Below, in pieces: positions 60,334 through 64,000 of a DNA stretch of 64,000 nt. A program made the position numbers and the translations under genes. The stretch is taken from contig CAKPJX010000004.1 of assembly GCA_934163035.1 (NCBI GenBank), positions 34,592 through 98,591 on the forward strand, in the 5' to 3' direction. The first letter of the stretch is position 1, and each line of letters starts with the position of its first letter. Under the pieces are notes generated by a model, which saw only the letters and a list, made by a program, of their open reading frames with translations, did no database searches and was not told the origin of the DNA. This DNA is from an uncultured Bacilli bacterium (GTDB taxonomy: Bacteria > Bacillota_I > Bacilli_A > RF39 > UBA660).

Positions 60334-62874
60334 ATGCCAAGAAAGAAAACAGAAACAGAAGAAGTAATAGAGAAAATATTTGACTATACCCTAGAAGATC
60401 TAATGGGAGAAAGATTTGGTAGTTATTCAAAATATATTATTCAAGACCGTGCCATCCCAGATGCCAGAGATGGCTTAAAACCAGTTCAAAGAAGAATTCT
60501 ATATTCAATGTATAAAGAGAAAAATACCTATGATAAGGGCTACCGTAAAAGTGCCAAAACAGTAGGAGATGTTATCGGTAATTACCATCCACATGGTGAC
60601 ACTTCCATTTATGATGCTATGGTTAGAATGAGCCAGCCATGGAAAACAAGACATCCCTATATAGATATGCATGGTAACAATGGTTCAATAGATGGTGACT
60701 CTCCAGCCGCTTATCGTTATACCGAAGCTCGTCTATCAAAAATAAGTAACGAAATGCTAAGGGATATAGATAAAGATACCGTAGAATTTACTCCAAACTT
60801 CGATGATACAACAAAAGAGCCAACCGTTCTACCAGCTAGATTTCCAGCCCTTCTAGTTTATGGAACTCAGGGAATATCAGCAGGTTATGCCACAAATATT
60901 CCTCCTCATAATCTAGAAGAAGTAATAGATGCTACTATCTATAGAATTGATCACAATAATTGCGAACTAGAAGACTTAATGCAATTTGTTAAAGGACCAG
61001 ACTTTCCAACTGGTGCTATTGTTGAAGGCCTAAGCGGTATTAAAGATGCTTATAAAAGTGGTCGTGGTAAAATTATCATTAGAAGTAAATATACCATAGA
61101 AGAAGACAAAGGCAAAAACTCAATTGTTATAACAGAACTTCCCTTTGAAGTAAATAAAGCCCTTTTAGTAAAAAAGATTGATGATATTAGAATTGATAAA
61201 AAAATAGATGGTATCATTGAAGTAAGAGATGAATCAGCTAGTGATATTAGAGTAGTAATTGATATTAAAAAAACAGCTAATAAAGAATTAATCATAAATT
61301 ATCTTTTAAAGAATACTGATATGCAAATTAGCTATAACTTTAATATGGTATCAATTGTAAATAGAAGACCTAAACTATTAGGATTAACTGCTGCTCTTGA
61401 TGCATTCATTGCTCATCAAAAAGATGTAGTAGAAAGAAGAACTAGATTTGATCTAAATCATGCTAAAGCTAGATATCATATTGTAGAAGGACTAATTAAA
61501 TGTATCTCTATTCTAGATGAAGTAATTAAAGTTATCCGTGCTTCTAAAAATAAACAAGATGCTAAAGATAACTTAGTTAAAGAATTTGATTTTACTGAAG
61601 AACAAGCAGAAGCTATTGTTGTATTAAGGTTATATAGCTTAACAAATACAGATGTTGTTGCTCTAGAAGAAGAAAAAGAAAAACTTGAAAAAATTATTGC
61701 TGGACTAAGTTCTATTCTAGAAAGTGACCAAGTCCTAAAATCAGTTATGAAAAAAGATCTAAAAAGTGTTAAAAAAGATTATCCAACTCCACGTATTACA
61801 GAAATAAAAGAAAAAATAACTGATATAAAAATAGATACTAAAGATATGATTCCAAAAGAAGATACAGTTGTTTTAGTAACAAAAGATGGTTATATAAAAA
61901 GGACTTCATTTAGAAGCTATACAGCTTCAAATCCAGATGATTTAACTATAAAAGAAAATGATTATATTATAGGTCTATATGAAATGAATACAACAGATAC
62001 CTTGCTTATCTTTACGTCAAATGGTAATTACTTACATATACCAGTTCATATTATTCCAGATCTAAAATGGAAAGATATGCCTAAGCACGTTAGTAATATA
62101 ATTGAATTATCACCAGATGAATCCGTAATATCAGCAATACCTGCCTATTCATTTGAAAGCAATAAAAATGTTATAATCGCAACAAGAGAAGGTATCATAA
62201 AACGTACTAAGTTAAAAGATTTCCAACTGCAAAGGTATTCTAAACCAATTAGTTGTATGAATATAAAGAAAACGGATAAAGTAATAGCTGCTTTCTTAGA
62301 AGAAAAACCAGTCCTATTTTTAACAACAGATTCTGGATATGGTCTAAGCTTCCAAGCTGAAGAGGTACCAGTAATAGGTGTAAAAGCTAAAGGTGTAAAA
62401 GCTATAAAATTAAAAGATGATTATTTAGTATCTCTAAATCAATATAATCCAAAAAGTGATGAGTTTATATCTATAATTACAAGTAAGGGTACAGGAAAAA
62501 GAGTAAGATTAAATGAGTTTGAGATATCAACTAGAGCAAGAAGAGGATTACAAGTAATACGAGAAGTAAAAACTAATCCATATACAATTCTAAAAACATT
62601 TATAACTGAATCTAAAAACTATATTGGCCTAAAAAATGCTGATATAAATACCATAAAATTAACAGAACTGCCAATAAATGATAGACATTCAACAGGTAGT
62701 CAAATATCTAAACATGATTTAACAGATGCCTTTATCGTAAAAACACTAATAAGAGCTCCAAAAGAAGAAGTTGAAGTATTAATGGCAGAAGAAAAAGTGG
62801 TTCCCAAAAAAGATAATATATCACTAAAGGAGATAGATGATCGTCTAATGACAATAGATGACTTCCTAAATTAG
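60334..62874 (+). CDS. parC: DNA topoisomerase IV subunit A (ParC)
   Basis: An 846-residue DNA-cleaving subunit partner of ParE. N-terminal winged-helix/tower region with the catalytic tyrosine Y129 in AAYRY129-TEARLS; the quinolone-determining stretch is GNYHPHGDTSIYDAMVRMSQ, with Thr and Asp-type positions giving an apparently normal pocket. DKGYRKSAKTVGDVIGNYHPHGD and TVEFTPNFDDTTKEP identify ParC rather than GyrA. The C-terminal half (about 500-830) contains beta-pinwheel blades (LVTKDGYIKRTSF, IIATREGIIKRTKL, IITSKGTGKRVRL). Slightly longer than B. subtilis ParC (about 806). Confidence 0.95.
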   Translation: MPRKKTETEEVIEKIFDYTLEDLMGERFGSYSKYIIQDRAIPDARDGLKPVQRRILYSMYKEKNTYDKGYRKSAKTVGDVIGNYHPHGDTSIYDAMVRMSQPWKTRHPYIDMHGNNGSIDGDSPAAYRYTEARLSKISNEMLRDIDKDTVEFTPNFDDTTKEPTVLPARFPALLVYGTQGISAGYATNIPPHNLEEVIDATIYRIDHNNCELEDLMQFVKGPDFPTGAIVEGLSGIKDAYKSGRGKIIIRSKYTIEEDKGKNSIVITELPFEVNKALLVKKIDDIRIDKKIDGIIEVRDESASDIRVVIDIKKTANKELIINYLLKNTDMQISYNFNMVSIVNRRPKLLGLTAALDAFIAHQKDVVERRTRFDLNHAKARYHIVEGLIKCISILDEVIKVIRASKNKQDAKDNLVKEFDFTEEQAEAIVVLRLYSLTNTDVVALEEEKEKLEKIIAGLSSILESDQVLKSVMKKDLKSVKKDYPTPRITEIKEKITDIKIDTKDMIPKEDTVVLVTKDGYIKRTSFRSYTASNPDDLTIKENDYIIGLYEMNTTDTLLIFTSNGNYLHIPVHIIPDLKWKDMPKHVSNIIELSPDESVISAIPAYSFESNKNVIIATREGIIKRTKLKDFQLQRYSKPISCMNIKKTDKVIAAFLEEKPVLFLTTDSGYGLSFQAEEVPVIGVKAKGVKAIKLKDDYLVSLNQYNPKSDEFISIITSKGTGKRVRLNEFEISTRARRGLQVIREVKTNPYTILKTFITESKNYIGLKNADINTIKLTELPINDRHSTGSQISKHDLTDAFIVKTLIRAPKEEVEVLMAEEKVVPKKDNISLKEIDDRLMTIDDFLN

Positions 62875-62876
62875 CA

Positions 62877-63929
62877 ATGGAAAATAAAAAAGATAAAATT
62901 GATTATTATAAGTTAAATGAATATCTAAATAACTATTGTCTAGCTATGGAAAAAAGTGACTTTCTACATAACGTAGATTATTATTATGACTTAACTTCAA
63001 AGCTTTTTGGCTTTCTATATACTAAATTGCCTTCATACGGATTACAGCCTGATACAAAAGAAGAAAAACAAAAACATTTATCAATACTAGAAACACTAGA
63101 TATAGTTAATGAGTATATTGAAAAACAAATGCCTGAATATAAAGATAGCTTCATTAATTCAATGCAAGATGGCACAATTAATATAGTGGCTGATCCAGAA
63201 AATGAAGACACATCTTTGGGTGATCGTTCGGGAATTGATGAAGAGCGTCACAGATTTGTCAATGCCATATTAAAGCATAATAGTGACGATCCTAGAACAA
63301 TTATACATGAGTTTGTTCATAATCTGAACTTGACTGATCAAAATTCACTGTCCAGAAAATATATCACTGAAGGCATCTCCATTTATTTTGAAATTGATAT
63401 GGCAAATTTTATGCTAGACAAGGGTTATGATCCAAAAGATGTTTTTCAAGATAGATTATATAGACTAACAGATTTATGTTATGCTACTAGTGATATGATT
63501 AAAATTTTTCCTATATTGCTTTGTTATGAAAAACTCGGACCAATCACAGATGAAAGTTTTAAGGATATGGAAAAATTAAAAATAAAACCGCGTCCCAAAA
63601 CAGAGGAAGACTTTTATGGTCGATTTATAAATAGCTCTGAAATATTATTAAAAGAATCATCAATTGATCCATTAAAGGAATTTGGTTATGTAATTGGTAC
63701 TCTTCTTGCATACTATGCTATAGATCAAAAAGATGAAGAATTTCATCAAAAAATGTTAAATTTAAATAAAATGGCCACTACTGATATTTTTCCTGATATG
63801 TTAAAGTATTTAGGACTAGATATAGCAAATGGTAAAGAGTTGCGTGAAAAACTATCAGTACCATTAGAACATGAGATGCAAAGAATAAGTCAAAACCTAA
63901 ATAAAAAATCTGCAAATAAGAAGGGATAA
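62877..63929 (+). CDS. Putative zinc metallopeptidase-like protein (HExxH)
   Basis: A 350-residue cytosolic protein, no signal peptide. It contains a zincin motif H144-E145-FVH148 followed by E165 in YITEGISIYFE, 17 residues after the second His, the ligand arrangement of gluzincin-type peptidases. The N-terminal 130 residues are helical with no known family; the C-terminal half is helical and basic at the end (ISQNLNKKSANKK). No further domain recognised. It starts 2 nt after parC without a clear Shine-Dalgarno sequence, so expression likely depends on parC translation. Peptidase activity is inferred from the motif only. Confidence 0.65.
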   Translation: MENKKDKIDYYKLNEYLNNYCLAMEKSDFLHNVDYYYDLTSKLFGFLYTKLPSYGLQPDTKEEKQKHLSILETLDIVNEYIEKQMPEYKDSFINSMQDGTINIVADPENEDTSLGDRSGIDEERHRFVNAILKHNSDDPRTIIHEFVHNLNLTDQNSLSRKYITEGISIYFEIDMANFMLDKGYDPKDVFQDRLYRLTDLCYATSDMIKIFPILLCYEKLGPITDESFKDMEKLKIKPRPKTEEDFYGRFINSSEILLKESSIDPLKEFGYVIGTLLAYYAIDQKDEEFHQKMLNLNKMATTDIFPDMLKYLGLDIANGKELREKLSVPLEHEMQRISQNLNKKSANKKG

Positions 63930-63976
63930 TTGTCAAATAGTGTGTGTAGACACAAATAAGTGATAATTATTTAAGT

Positions 63977-64000
63977 AGTCAATGCAATTATGCATTGGCT
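63977..64000 (+). terminator. Probable terminator cut by the window end
   Basis: A 10-bp stem (63977-63986 with 63991-64000, one G-U pair) with ATTA loop. The T-run, if any, lies beyond the window. Confidence 0.5.

Noticed and set aside
58418..62874. Gyrase (GyrB/GyrA) instead of topoisomerase IV
   Set aside because: PTGMHSSGKSTPEVI, SAFLLKGI and DKGYRKSAKTVGDVIG match ParE/ParC; the GyrA-type spiralling box QRRGGKG is not seen.
1..64000. TGA read as tryptophan (mycoplasma code 4)
   Set aside because: Trp positions in conserved proteins (ParC, QueA, RecD2) are TGG and no gene is broken by in-frame TGA; TGA is merely rare as a stop.

Overview
The window is a compact, AT-rich bacterial chromosome segment with about 51 protein genes, nearly all on the plus strand, and no rRNA, tRNA, prophage, insertion sequence or CRISPR array that I can see. 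The content points to a low-GC Firmicute of the Bacilli/Erysipelotrichia/RF39 type: AddAB instead of RecBCD, a DnaB-type helicase loader, a Prp-processed L27, ParE/ParC, RecD2, a CBS-DRTGG family II pyrophosphatase, and Firmicute gene orders (rplU-prp-rpmA-obgE, yceD-rpmF, ruvA-ruvB-queA-tgt). Lineage is inference. The code is standard: long genes use TGG for Trp, and only one of the 51 genes listed ends in TGA.

Layout. 161-5300: two paralogous membrane-anchored multi-Ig (Big_2) proteins, one ending in an M23 peptidase, the other in a putative beta-propeller. 5379-9098: two flavoproteins and a MYG1-like protein. 9137-10390: membrane protein, YceD, L32. 10480-15231: a 1583-residue pilin-like adhesin. 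15324-20751: addB-addA. 20860-23624: two unrecognised proteins, one with mTERF-like helical repeats. 23867-26593: a second pilin-like protein and a secreted lipase-like hydrolase. 26637-29059: a strong promoter and probable L21 leader driving rplU-prp-rpmA, then obgE. 29075-31785: nuclease-like, methyltransferase-like, Hpt-receiver and DUF192-like genes. 31904-36962: yebC, a secreted protein, ruvAB, queA, tgt. 37417-39569: PilC/GspF-type platform protein and prepilin peptidase, presumably serving the two prepilins. 39661-46995: dnaB-type loader, HD protein, pyrophosphatase, UppP, ZIP transporter, CmpB-like membrane protein, phosphohexomutase. 47172-50492: HelD-like helicase convergent with a SpoVB/MurJ-type flippase. 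50707-57490: membrane and lipoprotein genes, a two-domain ThyX-like protein, mtaB, recD2 and a 54-residue TTG-start protein. 57620-63929: unknown protein, parE, parC and a putative zinc peptidase.

Main observations. Ribosomal protein L32 carries an N-terminal extension ending in the same eight residues (KLDIQLFA) that end the Prp-cleaved extension of L27 here; cleavage before the Ala would give exactly the usual mature L32 N-terminus. Promoters follow one pattern (TTG-type -35, 17-bp spacer, TGnTATAAT), often only a few bases before the Shine-Dalgarno sequence, so many transcripts should have leaders of 10-20 nt. The giant pilin contains a duplicated block of about 330 residues. TGA is almost absent as a stop codon.
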